A DNA stretch of 64,000 nucleotides from Symbiodinium natans (GCA_905221605.1 CAJNDS010002485.1:82001-146000); one strand, 5' to 3'. Shown: positions 11,991-23,839, counted from the first letter of the stretch. Made by a program: numbers and translations. Notes: generated by a model not told the origin, from the sequence alone.

Positions 11991-12332
11991 TGGGTTTATC
12001 TCTGAGTTTCGGTTGTGGACATGGCAGCCACCAGGATGGACATGCGGAGCCCATTGCAACGTGAAACACCCGAAGCTGGGATCCAACCCTCCTCAGAGGC
12101 CTCTTAAAAACATTCCTAAATCTGATCCTCTTTAAACCCAAGTCAAACATTCCTAAATCTGATCCGCTTTAAACCCAAATAAGGGGAAATAGTTCAAAAA
12201 CCCTAAGCCCGCTAAAATGCCCCAACGGCCCAACATAGGTTTCGGAATGATTGCTAAGAATACTCCCTTCTGGTCCCTTTATGACAAAACTACAATGACC
12301 CCCCCAAACCCTGTTCTAGTCATTCAGGCCCC

Positions 12333-12478
12333 TACTTTTGGAGGTTCATGGTACTTACTAACCAATTATAACTGTACTTACAACTGTACTTATAACCAGA
12401 TTAGGGCACTGAAGGGGCTTATATGTGGGTTATAAGTACAGCTATAATTGGTTAGTAAGTACCATGAACCTCCAAGTA
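12333..12478. mobile_element. MITE-like family A, copy 2 (complete)
   Basis: A 146-bp palindrome with arms beginning TTGGAGGTTCATGGTACTTA on the left and ending GTACCATGAACCTCCAAGTA on the right. The arms extend inward through CTAACCAATTATA and its inverse TATAATTGGTTAG. TA dinucleotides flank both sides. This is the best-preserved copy and serves as the family reference. It has no coding capacity. Confidence 0.82.
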
Positions 12479-13934
12479 TATTCGCTGGCTTCTGCCCACC
12501 TCTGACTGACCGCGGGCGCTGTTCGTCAACGTGGTCAGCTGCTCCCTCTTAGGGTTTAGGTTTTAGGGTTTAGGGATTAGGGTTTAGGGTTTAGCCCTAA
12601 ACCCTACAAAGAGTGTGGGGGGGGGGGGCTTCTGGCGAGGCCTCATCCACCCGAAACCCGAAACCCTAAACCCTAAACCCTAAACCCTAGACCCTAAACC
12701 CTAAACCCTAAACCCCTGAAGGTTTCAAGGTGCAGGGTTGCGAGGTGGCAGGGGCCCCAGGATGCGTTTGCGGGTGCAAGCCGAAGCCTGCTGTAGTGTG
12801 GCCAAAAAACATGGGCCCTCAAGCCCAGGGTTTAGGGTTTAGGGGTTTCGGGGTTTAGGGGTTTAGGGTTTGAGTGGTTTAGGGTTTTAGGGGTTTAGGG
12901 TGTAGGGTTTAGGGATCCGACGAAGCCCTCAAAAACGCTGAAGACCCTAGACAAAACCCTTCAACAAAAGCTAACCTAAAGCAGCCCTAAGAGAACCCCA
13001 AACACCCTTATCCCAAGCGCTCGCAAGGCTTGGTTGGAGTTGGGTGCTCCAGGTGCTGCAAAATTCGGACCAAGTACGGCTTTCCCCCCTTCATATTTCC
13101 TAAAACCTTATAACCTGATAAACACGCCTAACAACCCCAAAAAGCCCGCTAAGCCCTGAAACTAGACCCTACACCCTGTCTTGAGAAGCTGAGAGTTTGG
13201 GTTTAGAGCACGAGATACACCATATTAGCCAAGAAAGCCCCTTTATAGACTCTATGATTAAGCTCGAAAAGCCCCTGTAAACCAAAACAAGCCCATGAGC
13301 CCCATAAACCCCGTTATTCCCCTAAACCCCAAACCCAAACCCTAAACCCTAAACCCTACACCCTAAACCCTAAACCCTAAACCCTAAACCAGGCCTATGC
13401 AGTACCGCAGGATCGCGCGCCTCACACCCATGAGTTGCAAATGGCTGGTTGACAGCTGGCTTACCTGGAGACAGGTGGGCTCGTAGGGTTTAGGGTCTAG
13501 GATTTAGGGTTCAGGGGGTTTAGAGAGTCTACCTTTATAGATTTGTAGGGCTTGTAGGGTTTACAGGGATTGGGGAGTTTGTGGGGTTTATGGGGTCTAC
13601 AGGGTTTAGAGCTTAGGGTTTCTGACAGGGTCTATAGAGTTTGTGGGGATTTTGGGGTCTCGGGGGTTTGTAGGGATTCTCGGGTCCATATGTGTGAGCT
13701 TCACAAGCAACCAGGGAGGGGCGTCCTCCCCCCCCCCCCCGCTCCGCTTGCCTGAATCCCCCCCTCCCTCCCTTACACCCTGGCTCCTTATGAGAAATGT
13801 CCAGAAGATCACGGATCAGGTTCACAAACGGTTTAGGGTTGAGGGACCCTAAACTCACCAACCTCCTTCAACCCAGCCGACGCTGCAAGCATCATGACCA
13901 TCAGACGCCCAGTGCCCCTCAGCATCGAAAGCCA

Positions 13935-14300
13935 ACGTGGGAGCTGATGCTCATGATGCTTGACGCCTTGACGCCTTGGGCTTTGAATGCTCAGGGACTT
14001 CAATGCTGAGGGCCTGGGCAGCCGATACTCATGATTGCCCAGGGGCCCAGGCGGCTGACACGCTTGGCCTTCACTGCTGAAGGCCTAGGTAGCTGATATG
14101 TTCACTATTCATTATGGTCACGCCTTGCCTGGGCGACTGATGCTGGCGATGACTGCCCACTTGGCTTTCAACGCTGAGGGCCTGGGCAGCTGAAGCTCAT
14201 GATGCTCATGATGCTCATGATGCTCACGCCTTGGCTTCGAACATGCTCACGCTCGTGATGCTCGCACACTCGGCTTTCAATGTGATGCTGATGTAAGTCA
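13935..14300. repeat. Degenerate minisatellite (CTGGGCAGCTGATGCTCATGA type)
   Basis: Imperfect copies of GGCCTGGGCAGCTGA, GCTCATGATG and TTGGCTTTCAA recur at irregular spacing. The three consecutive GCTCATGAT units near 14195-14225 are the clearest part. No gene was recognised. Confidence 0.6.
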
Positions 14301-14652
14301 TGACCAAGACGTCGCCAGTTCCTCCGGGTTCACATATTTCATGTGAACGAATCTACAAACTACTGTTCGAAGCTAGGTTCTTCACTCTCCCATGGACCCC
14401 CGGTCTCTCCTACGTACACACCCTAAGCCCTAAACCCTAAACCCTAAACCCGAAACCCTAAACCCGAAACCCGAAACCCCAAACCCGAAACCCCAAACCC
14501 TAAACCCTTACCCTGAACCCTAAATCCCAAACCCCAAACCCTAAACCCTAAGCCACCCCACAGTTGGCCTGCTCCTCGATTGTGGAGAGCCTGAGTGCTG
14601 TGGCGGTCCTTAGCCCAAAATACTTGGGGGCTTCAGAGTTTTAGGGTTTAGG

Positions 14653-15274
14653 TTGGGTTCGGCCGGTCCACACTAACAGTCACCACCACCAGCAGACCCA
14701 CAAATAAAAGCACCCGGTAAATCCCAAAAAATTGACTGAGATTCCTGCTATTCCTGGTGCTATTCCTGGTGCTATTTCTGGTGCTATTTCTGGTGCATTT
14801 TTTTGTGCTATTCCTGGTGCTATTTCTGGTGCTATTTTTTGTGCTATTGTTTGTGCTATTTCTGGTGCTATTTTTTGTGCTATTGTTTGTGCTATTTCTG
14901 GTGCTGTTGCTGGTGCTATGTAACTAACAATCACCATCAGCAGACCCACAAAAAACAGCACCCGGTAAATGCTAAGCTGCTAAAATTGACTGGGATTCCT
15001 GGTGCTATTTCTGGTGCTATTGTTTGTGCTATTTCTGGTGCTATTTTTTGTGCTATTCCTGGCGCTATTTCTGGTGCTATTTTTTGTGCTATTGTTTGTG
15101 CTATTTCTGGTGCTATTTCTGCTGCTATGTGACTAACAGTCACCACCAGCAGACCCACAAAAAGAAGCACGCGGTAAATGCTAAAATTGACTGGGATTCC
15201 TGGTGCTTTTTTTGGCCTGTGTGTTATAAGGCCACGGCGTTATTTGACTGTTAGTGTGGACCGGCCGAACCCAA
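14653..15274. mobile_element. Terminal-inverted-repeat element with internal decanucleotide-type arrays
   Basis: A perfect 30-bp inverted repeat bounds 622 bp: the left end begins TTGGGTTCGGCCGGTCCACA (14653-14682) and the right end is its exact inverse (15245-15274). Inside are three related modules starting near 14674, 14922 and 15131. Each begins with a CAGCAGACCCACAAA-type segment and continues through GCGGTAAATGCTAAAATTGA into arrays of GCTATTTCTGGT-like units. The arrays read as Ala-Ile-rich frames on both strands. No transposase is encoded, so it is probably a non-autonomous DNA transposon; the superfamily is unknown. A target duplication cannot be told apart from the surrounding telomeric repeats. 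Confidence 0.8.
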
Positions 15275-15876
15275 GGTTTAGGGTTCGAAGTTTCGGGCTT
15301 CAGAGTTTAGCGTGTTTAGGGTTTACGTGGTTTCGGGATTCCGGGCTGTTGGTGTGCGTGTTGCGCGCAGGGTGTACCGCGTCTCGGGTGCTAAGGGAGC
15401 TTTGGCCTGTTTCTCGGGTGCTAAGGGAGCCTTGGGCTGGACCCGGGTAGAGGCCAGTGTGCTTGGGATTGAGGGTTTAGGGTTTAGGGTTTAGGGAACC
15501 CGCAGGGGTACGCCCAGGCCCAGTTATGGAGTTCTCCAGGCGTCTTTGGTCTCCTTGAAACGGGCTCGGCCCTGAGCAATGCACCCAGCACCCTGACAAT
15601 GACAAGCTGGCAACAAAGTTTGCCACATAGACCCCCTTACAAAAGGACCGTTCGCAAAGCATGGCTCTATTCTCCCCCTAAACCCTAATTTCCCAAAAGA
15701 AAACATACAAAACTCATGAACACAAATCACAAAAATGACACTCCCTTCGATTTCACATGCAGACGCCCCAAGCGATTAAACCTAGGGACGCATCCCCGGC
15801 AAAGCACGCATGCAATGTCGTCAACGTCATGAAAAGAAGGGTAGAAGTGCAGGGCCTTTGCTTAAACTCTTAACCG

Positions 15877-15979
15877 TACTTGGAGGTTCATGTCATTAAC
15901 CAACTAGAACCCCTTAAGTGGCCCGAATATGGTAATAAGTACAATATAATTGGAAATAAGTACCATGAACCTCCAAGTA
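15877..15979. mobile_element. MITE-like family A, copy 3 (shortened)
   Basis: The ends are TACTTGGAGGTTCATG and CCATGAACCTCCAAGTA; the length is 103 bp. The left arm lacks the GTACTTA segment next to the terminus, and the centre is shorter than in the copy at 12333. CCCTAAA units begin immediately after the right TA. Confidence 0.75.
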
Positions 15980-16919
15980 AACCCTAAACCCTAAACCCTT
16001 AACCCTGAACCCTTAGGCCTGTTGTCCGGGCAGCTCCATAATCGCCCGAGGATTTAGGGTTGAGGCTTTGCGCGGTAAGCCCTCAGTCCCTAAACCCTAA
16101 ACCCTAAACCTTAAACGCTGCCCAAGGGGCTCCAAGGGCAGCATCAGGTCTTTAGACAAGGCTTCCTGCGAAAGGGTTTAGGGTTTAGGGTTTAGGGTTT
16201 AGGGCTTGGGGTTCCTTGGCGGGGGGGGGGGGGGGGGGATGGATGGAGGGTACCAGGTTCCAGAGTCGGAAGAAAGCAGAAACCTTTGTAGGCCCGGCCT
16301 CATAATCAGGGCAATCAGGGAGCCTATTCCCAAACAATGGCTCCAGGGTACAGCCCTAAACCCTGAACCCTCAGCCCTGAACCCTGAACCCTAAACCCTA
16401 ACCCTAAACCCTAAAGCCTATCTCCTAGGTACATCAGGCAATGCGTGTTGGTTGCCACGGGATAAGGGTTCAGGCTTTAGGGTTTGGGTTTGAGGGTTTC
16501 GCGCGCGGGGTTAGGGTTCAGGGGGTAGATTCCGAATCTTCAAACACCTCCACACCCTAACAATCCCTAAATCCTAAACCCTAAACCCTAAACCCTAAAC
16601 CCCTGCAACCCCTGCAACCCCTGGACTCTTCACCGAGTCAGAGGACCTGCAACTTCCAGCGTCTGGTCCAGGCCCACTTGTGGAGTGTGGAAGGTTTAGG
16701 GTTTAGGGTTTAGGGTTTGGGGTTTAGGGTTTGGGGCTTTAGGGTTTGGGGGGAGCCTTGTTTGTTAGTGTAACCAAAGGGCATAAACTTTCAGTGTCGG
16801 TAGGGTGCCGCCATAAACACACACAAAACATCCTAAACACAGGCTTAGAAGAAGCACAAACCTTCCGTGTTGGTAGGAAAATTGCAGACTGCGATGAGGA
16901 GTATAAACTTAAACATATT

Positions 16920-17000
16920 CCTAAACCCTAAACCCTAAACCCTAAACCCTAAACCCTAAACCCTAAACCCTAAACCCTAAACCCTAAACCCTAAACCCTA
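16920..17000 (-). repeat. CCCTAAA array
   Basis: About eleven nearly perfect CCCTAAA units. This is one of the cleanest interstitial arrays in the window. Confidence 0.9.
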
Positions 17001-18766
17001 GCCCTAAACCCCAACCCCTGAGTCCTCAAAAGGAAGACCCATTAGCAGGGGCCTCACAGCGACGCCGGCAGTTGGCGACTTCGGAAGCCATTTGCTTGAC
17101 CTTGATCGCTTGTCTAGGGTTTCGGGCTAGGGTTTAGGGTTTGGGGCTAGGGTTTAGGGTTTAAAAGGGCTAGGGTCTAGGGCCAGGGTTTAGTAGGGTT
17201 AAGGGTTTAGGGTTTCGGGGCTTGTGAGGTTTAGGGTTTAGGGCTTGTGGGGTTTGGGGTTTAGGGCTTGTCGGGTCGAGTGCCTGGAGTTTCGGAAGTC
17301 TAGGGCTTCCCTGATATTGAACACCACTTCCCCGAACACTGAGTCAACTTTGGACCCCTGTCCCGAAAAACCTTTCAAAGCTCTTGGAACAATATCCCCC
17401 GAAACCCCAGAAGGGAGAGCCTGTGTAAAACACGTGGTTTCGGGTTTAGGGTTTGAGGGCCTTTTGGGGTCTGAAATCTGAGCGCAAAGTTGCTCTAGGG
17501 ACTTGACGGTCTGATGATCGGGCAAAGGTCTGATTTGTAGGGCTTCGGTTTTCGGGTTTAGGGTTTCTAGGCAACTGCGCAGTTGAACCATGTTGCCTAA
17601 GCCCTAAATCCTAAACCCTAAACCTGAAACTCCAGATTTCTGAATGCTTACCTCGACTCTCTGGAGCTCCCCTGAAGCCTACAGGCTTAAGTTCATTTAG
17701 GGTAGTTCAAGCTTTTTCGGTTTTAGGGTTTAGGGTTTAGCTTAGGGCCGCCTAGGGCTTAGGGCTCATGGTCTAGGTAAGCATGCCTTTGCCCTTCAGG
17801 TTTAGGATTTAGGGTCTAGGGTCTAGGGTTTAGGGTTGAGGGTTTATGGTTTAGGGTTTAGGGTCTTCGGAGGTGTTCAACGTTCCCTAAACCTGAGCTG
17901 AATACTGCCCCCTTTCCAGCGATAGGGGCTTTGCAAAGGCCGCCTCTATCAGGCATGCAGTGATTGATAGCTCTACAAACCACAGTGCAAACGACCGGCA
18001 CGCCTGAAAACCTCCCCTACAAGGATTTCCCAGGGCAACTTTCTCGTCTTGATGTTTTGGAAGGTCAATGAAAGAAAACGTCCGAAACGACCGACAGGCC
18101 AGCACACACACGTGTTGCTTTGCCGAAAGCTACATTTTGTTTTCGCCAAAAATGACCTCGCCTGCTCCTGGCGCTAGAGTAGACGATGGCTTTACCCAGC
18201 CATAGCTCCCCCTATGAATTGGGACGGGAGGTCGGGTCACCGAACTAAACCGAACCCTAAACCCTAAACCCTAAACCCCAAACCCCAAACCCTAAACCCT
18301 AAACCCTAAACCGGCCCGAAACCCGTTGAAGACCCCAAAAGGCTCCCAGAACCCACGTCTAAGAACCCAAGGGTGCCTACAACACCTGAAAAGCTGATGA
18401 AACACAAGGTTTAGGGTTTAGGGTATAGGGTTTAGGGTTTAGGGTTTAGGGTTTAGAGTTTAGGGTTTAGGGTTTACGATTTAGGGCAGTTGTGGGGGTT
18501 TTAGGCTTCGGGGTTGTAGGATTTAGGGTGGATTGGTAGGGTGGATTTGTTGTGTGGTCCATACGGTTTAGGGTGGATGGGCTGGGATCAGGGTTTATTG
18601 GGCTTGTGCCAGGAACCCCCAAAGTTTGAAGGGTACCTCCTCGACTGCATCTTGTCCAGAAACTTTTGCAGAATCTTTCCATGAGGTCGCATGGCTTCGG
18701 CTGGCTCTAGAAACACACTAGGAACTGGTCACAAAAAACGGAGTCGCAAGACACGACAAGACCCCC

Positions 18767-19798
18767 TTACTGTAGATCACAAGCTTGCCTGATGTACAAA
18801 CTGTCTGTCCCGGTAGCCTCACTGTGTGGTCGCTTGCGAGACGGCACCTTCTGCAGCTGCGATCGAACATCGCTGCTGTCACCACCGCCACACTTATGCC
18901 CCCAAGTCACCACGGAACCATCAGCAAGAATGGCAGCAAACGCAAAGGCAGAAGACTGGATCCCGCGCACATGTCTCAACTGGTCTTGGACAGCCCTGCT
19001 GTCACCACCGTACAGGCTATGGCCCCAAGTCACTACGGAGCCATCGGCAAGAATTGCTGCAAATGCTGCGCGGGAAGCCTTGATCTGCTGTACGCTCTGC
19101 AACTGCTCCTGGACTGCAGTGCTGTCACCGCCGCAACCAGGGTTGCCCCAAGTCACTACAGAGCCATTCGCAAGAATTGCGGCAAATGCAAAGTCAGAAT
19201 GCTGGATCTGTTGTACATCACGCAGCTGCTCCTGGACTGAGCTGCTGTCACCCCCACTAAGAGGATCACCCCAAGTCACCACAGAACCGTCAGCTAGAAT
19301 GGCCGCAAACGCTCTTTCGCATGCTTGGATCTGCTGTACATGCTGCAACTGCTCCTGAACCGCGCTGCTGTCACCCCCGTACTCAGGAGCCCCCCAAGTT
19401 ACCACAGAACCATCGGCAAGGATTGCAGCAAAAGCGGTGCAGGAAGACTGGATCTGTTGCACATTCTGCAACTTATGCTGGACATCGCTGCTGTCGCCCC
19501 CGTATCCACCATCGCCCCAAGTCACCACAGAGCCATCGGCAAGAACTGCGGCAAAGGAATAAGTTGAAGATTGGACGTGCTGTACATTCCTTAATTGCCC
19601 CTGCACAGCGCTACTGTCACCACCGTCATTGTCAAAGCCCCAAGTCACGACGCAACCGCTGGAAAGAATTGCGGCGAAGGCCAGGCCGGAAGACTGGATC
19701 TGTTGTACATTGACCAACTTCTCCCGAACAGCACTGCTGTCACCACCGCCTTCAGAATCACCCCAGGTCACCACCTTGTTCCCAGCAAATACAAACAA
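18767..19798 (-). CDS. RCC1-like repeat protein (343 codons, N-terminus unresolved)
   Basis: The minus-strand frame encodes eight tandem copies of a unit of about 39 residues. Each copy carries VVTWG, then GGDSS, then VQEQL, then VQQIQ, then FAAILADGS. This is the pattern of RCC1-type beta-propeller blades, although canonical RCC1 blades are about 51 residues. Similar short-blade proteins are, from memory, abundant in Symbiodinium-type genomes, where HERC-like names are often attached; their substrate is unknown. The C-terminus after the last blade is basic (SRKRPHSEATG) and ends at a stop near 18767. No ATG starts the frame: it opens at a TTG codon, and an in-frame stop lies a few codons further upstream. 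It is therefore either an internal or last exon, or a truncated copy. Related blade fragments on the same strand continue upstream to 20914. Confidence 0.8.
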   Translation of the reverse strand: MFVFAGNKVVTWGDSEGGGDSSAVREKLVNVQQIQSSGLAFAAILSSGCVVTWGFDNDGGDSSAVQGQLRNVQHVQSSTYSFAAVLADGSVVTWGDGGYGGDSSDVQHKLQNVQQIQSSCTAFAAILADGSVVTWGAPEYGGDSSAVQEQLQHVQQIQACERAFAAILADGSVVTWGDPLSGGDSSSVQEQLRDVQQIQHSDFAFAAILANGSVVTWGNPGCGGDSTAVQEQLQSVQQIKASRAAFAAILADGSVVTWGHSLYGGDSRAVQDQLRHVRGIQSSAFAFAAILADGSVVTWGHKCGGGDSSDVRSQLQKVPSRKRPHSEATGTDSLYIRQACDLQ

Positions 19799-19869
19799 AA
19801 ATGGGATCGGGTAGTTTCAGAAGGAAGCTAGAGGACTAGAGAGCCCCCTGTCCCCAACGAAAAACCTGG

Positions 19870-20078
19870 CCCTAAACCCTAACGAGCCACAGAACCATCT
19901 GCGAGAATGGCGGCAAAGGCATTGCTAGATGACTGGATCTTCTGCACGTCCTTCAACCTCGGTTGGTCCCTTTTAGGCTGTATAAAAGCTCTTCCCAACG
20001 AGGATTCTCTTATCTGATCTTAACAAGAGCAAATTGATATGCAAACATGCATGGATGAATAAATCTTGTTAAAGCATT

Positions 20079-20113
<35 letters not shown>

Positions 20114-20914
20114 TTACACACACATGTGCATATACATCTTTTTCAGCATGACTAGACCAAGCGGAGACATGTGCTGATGCAGGTTCAGGGTTCCCTAGAA
20201 CCCTATAAACCCTAGAACCCGCGACCCACAACCCTCAACCCCAAACCCTAAACCCCAAACCCTAAACCCTAAACCCCTACACCCTAAACCCTAAACCCCT
20301 AAACCCTAAACCCCTGCGTCTAGCAACTGGCCCTGGACACTGCCGCAGTCACCACCGTAGTCAAGGCGGCCCCAGGTTGTCACAGAGCCGTGTGCATGAA
20401 TTGCGGCAAAGGAAGACCCCTGAGGTTGAGGGCTTAGGGTTTAGGGTTTAGGGTTGAGGGTTATATAGGGTTATATTGGGGCATATAGGGCTATATAGGG
20501 TTATATAGGGTTATATAGGGCAATATAGGGTTATATAGGGTTATATTGGGTGATATAGGGTTATATAGGGTTATATCGGGTTTAGGGTGACTTCAGGATA
20601 CCCTAAACTACATAAGGAATGGACGACGACGAGGGTACCCTTGTGGCGGGTTACTTGGATGTTTGCGGATCCTTTTCGTACGATTTTTGCAAAACGGGGT
20701 AAGAGATAAGAGTACTACTGGACATCCTAGATTCGGAAGTCTGGATCCCTTGTACATTCTTCAATTGCTCCTGGACACTGCTGCAGTTGCCGCCGCTGTC
20801 CTCGCTGCCCCAAGCGACCACACATCCGTCAGCGAGGATGGCGGCAAAAGCGGCCACTTCGTCATCGGGGTTGTTGCAGGCCGCTACTTGGGTCTGTCCC
20901 TTCCACTGACTCAC
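19870..20914 (-). pseudogene. Broken RCC1-like blade fragments interleaved with telomeric DNA
   Basis: Three minus-strand fragments match the blade unit of the downstream RCC1-like frame: about 19883-19975 (FAAILADGS), about 20315-20420 (VTTWGRLDYGG) and 20651-20914 (FAAILADGC, VVAWG, VQEQLKNVQ). CCCTAAA islands, a CA/TA microsatellite (20085-20116) and a ten-base tandem array (20461-20580) lie between them. The first fragment stops at the point where VTWG should follow, and telomere-like units begin there. They could be exons of one long gene, but the breaks inside blades and the repeats at the breaks make a decayed gene more likely. Confidence 0.6.
20461..20580 (+). repeat. Ten-base tandem array TTATATAGGG
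   Basis: Twelve consecutive ten-base units in exact register (TTATATAGGG with variants such as CAATATAGGG and TTATATTGGG). It looks like a telomere heptamer enlarged to ten bases and amplified. Confidence 0.92.
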
Positions 20915-21149
20915 CTAGGGATGGCCCTTGGAACCCTCTGAAAAATACTCCTGAACATGATCCTCTTAAGCCAAACAAGAGAAAGTATAAAATGTCCCAA
21001 GGCCTACCTAGCCACCTTGTCTCCTGTGCACAACCCCGCCTCCTGCGCAGAAGCAGATCCATGCAGCATCGGCAGGAGCCAGCACACAAAAGCGGCCTGT
21101 CTTCCCCCAGAGCGCAAACCCTGCCTCTTGCCTCAGCACATCTACAGAG

Positions 21150-21325
21150 GGTCTAAGATTTAGGGTTTATAGGGTTTATAGGGTTTATAGGGCTTATAGG
21201 GTTTATGGGGTTTATAGGGTTTATAGGGTTTATAGGGTTTACAGGGTTTATAGGGTTTGTAGGGTTTATGGGGTTTATGGGGTTTGGGGGGTTTAGGGGT
21301 CATAGGGTTTATAGTTTAGGGTCTA
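21150..21325 (+). repeat. Nine-base tandem array TTTATAGGG
   Basis: More than twelve units of TTTATAGGG with variants TTTATGGGG and TTTGTAGGG. It is another enlarged telomere-like unit, close to but distinct from the ten-base array at 20461. Confidence 0.9.
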
Positions 21326-22082
21326 GGGGCCCACTTTGAGAGTGCCCGTTAACCCTGATGACATGCGCTCGCTCCAGCTTTTCACATTTCTCAGCGAGGC
21401 TCGAGCTCCTTGAAAAAACCCACGACTCCACGTCCTAACCTAGAGTTTAGGGTTTAGGGTTTAGGGCTCAGGGTTTAGCGTCGAGGGATTTCGGCGTTTT
21501 GTTGGCGAAGTCCGCTGGCTGAGCTCCATGCCTGACCTCGGAGATCAGAGACCTCCGGACCTGGGTAAAGGGCTTGACACCCCAAGCCCTACATCTTGTC
21601 AAGTATCCCTAAACCCTAAACCCTAAACCCTTATCCCTCAACCCTAAACCCTAAACCCTAAACCCTAGACCTTTCGGGCTCAGGACTTGTCGCAGATTTG
21701 TTTACAGGAGGGGTCTCGAAGCAACCAACAAACAGTTTCCGAAAGAGGTCGGTTTGGGGTTTAGGGTCTAGGGTTTAGGGATCCTCCCTGAACCTCTGTT
21801 GAGGGACTCGGGGGGCGTGGGGGGGGGTCAGGCCCTACATTCAGGGGGTGAGACCCTGAACCCTAAACCCTAGCACGGGACGTGCACAAAAAATGGGTAG
21901 GCTTTGAGATCTGGGGGTGTCAAAAAGGCCATCGCGACTGTTCTTTGCAACAATGTCATGCTTAGGACACCATAAAGGCCCAAACCCGACGCGCAACCCC
22001 TAAACCCTAACCCAAAACCCAAACCCTGAGCCCAAAGCCCTAAACCCAAACCCCCATAAACCCTGAACCCTTACCGGCTCCA

Positions 22083-22183
22083 TATGGGGATTTCAGAAAT
22101 TAGGGGTTTATTGGGGTCCTTACTTCCAAGGGAATCCTACTATGGGTCTACATTAGGGTCCTTTATTTTCGTAAACTCCCATA
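22083..22183. mobile_element. MITE-like family F, copy 1
   Basis: About 100 bp that begins TATGGGGATTTCAGAAA and ends TTTTCGTAAACTCCCATA, which is an imperfect inverse of the start. The inner phrase GGGTCTACATTAGG is shared with the copy at 23755-23839. Non-coding. Confidence 0.6.
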
Positions 22184-23754
22184 CTAACCCTAAACCCTGA
22201 ACCCTGAACCCTAAACCCTAAACCCTAAACCATATCTGCCAGACGGAGGAGCTGGTCGATGACATCCTAGCCTGCAAGGTGGCGAGATCGTTGCGTAGGA
22301 CCTGGTGCAGGGGGTTTAGGGTTTAGGGTTTAGGGGTTTAGGGTTTAGGGTTTAGGGTCTCAGGGCTTCCCCGCATGGGCTATTGTACCCTATAACCCCT
22401 TAAAAAAGGCCCTGTATAGGGCTAGGGTTGAGTATGGTGATTCTAGGGCCGAAGAGCCGCTGGGACTTAGGGGTTTCCAGGGGTTTTACCTTGGACCCTA
22501 AGGTTGTCCCTTTGGGTTTTGGGAGACCCTGCTCAAACATCCTTAAGGTAGCATAAGGGCCATATTAGCAGCACATTAAGGGGGGGGAACCTCTTTGGGC
22601 TAGAAACTTAAGGGTGCGAGTCTTAGTCTCTCGAGGGTTTTCCAAGCCCTAAACCCTAAACCTTCAACCCAGAAGTTTTCTGGGGCTCGGAGGGGTTTAT
22701 GGGGCTTTGGGGTTTGGGGCTTGTTCTGCGGTCCTCTACATGAGGGTTTAGGGTTTAGGGTTTAGGGTTTAGGGTTAGGGGAGCCAAACTCAGGGCCCAC
22801 AATTCGGATCCCCGACTTACACGTCCAAGCACGACCAGCCTCCACTTTGCCTTGCACGCCGCGCAGCTGCTCAGCCGACTCGCCCTCCACCCAACCCTAA
22901 ACCCCTAAACCCTAAACCCTAAACCCTAAGCCCTAAACCCGAAACCCGAAACCCGAAACCCGAAACCCCAACCCCCAAACCGAAACCCTGAACCCTAAAC
23001 CCCCTGACCTTAACCCCGAGACTTTCAACCCTGAACCTCCAGGGCTTTGGGTTCACCGTTTTTTAGACGATAGGGGCCGTGTTGGGAGTAACTTGCGGGA
23101 ACCCTCAGGAGTAACAAGCTTCGGGGGGCAAAAGTCTGCATCCTTTGGAAAACCTAAGCCTGAACCCCATAGGCCCTAACTAAACCCTAAACCCCTACAC
23201 CCCAAAACCCCTAAACCCCTAAACCCAAACACCCCCTAAAACCCCCTAAAACTCCTAAAACCCTAAAACCCTAACACCCTAACACACAAATTAAACCCAC
23301 ACAGGGGCCAACACTGGAGTTCAGGGAGTTTGCGTTTTGGGCTCCGAGATAAGGGTCTAGGGCTTACAGGGTTGCATGGGTTTAGGGTTTAAGGTCTTAA
23401 GGGCTTAGGGGTCCATGGGTTTCAAGGGCTTGCGGTTTTCAAGGGCTTCGGGGGCATCATTGGCAAAAAGGGCCATGATTCTCAAGGGTGTGAGGTCTTT
23501 AGGGCCTTTGGGGGCTTGAGGGGTTTAATGTCCGAAGCCCGAAACCCTAAACCCCAGACCCTGATCCCAAACTCCAAAACCAAGTTCGTGGATGCGGGGT
23601 CTACCTTGAGGGTTTGGGGTTTAATTAGGCTTCTTGTTTAGGGAAACCGACTCCGATATAACCCTGGTTCCTTCTATGTTGAAGAGGCAGCCCTCCACAC
23701 CACCCCAGCCCTCGAACCGCCAACGTACGAAACGACTGTACTTGAAACTACCTC

Positions 23755-23839
23755 TGGGGGTTTCCGACATTAGGGGTACCTTATTGGGGCTACTATTTGG
23801 GGGTCTACATTAGGAGCCCTTATTCTCGTAAACCCCATA
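23755..23839. mobile_element. MITE-like family F, copy 2
   Basis: It shares GGGTTTCCGACATTAGGGGT, ATTGGGGCTACTA and GGGTCTACATTAGGAGCC with the copy at 22083. It ends CTCGTAAACCCCATA before a short TA microsatellite. Same orientation as copy 1. Confidence 0.6.

Noticed and set aside
14680..15254. Frames reading Ala-Ile-Pro-Gly-Ala-Ile repeats on both strands, which look like a membrane or structural protein.
   Set aside because: The 12-base period of the GCTATTTCTGGT array keeps several frames open on both strands, and the segment lies inside a terminal-inverted-repeat element.
18785..19831. Plus-strand open frames across the RCC1-like locus.
   Set aside because: They are antisense shadows; only the minus frame shows regular blade motifs.
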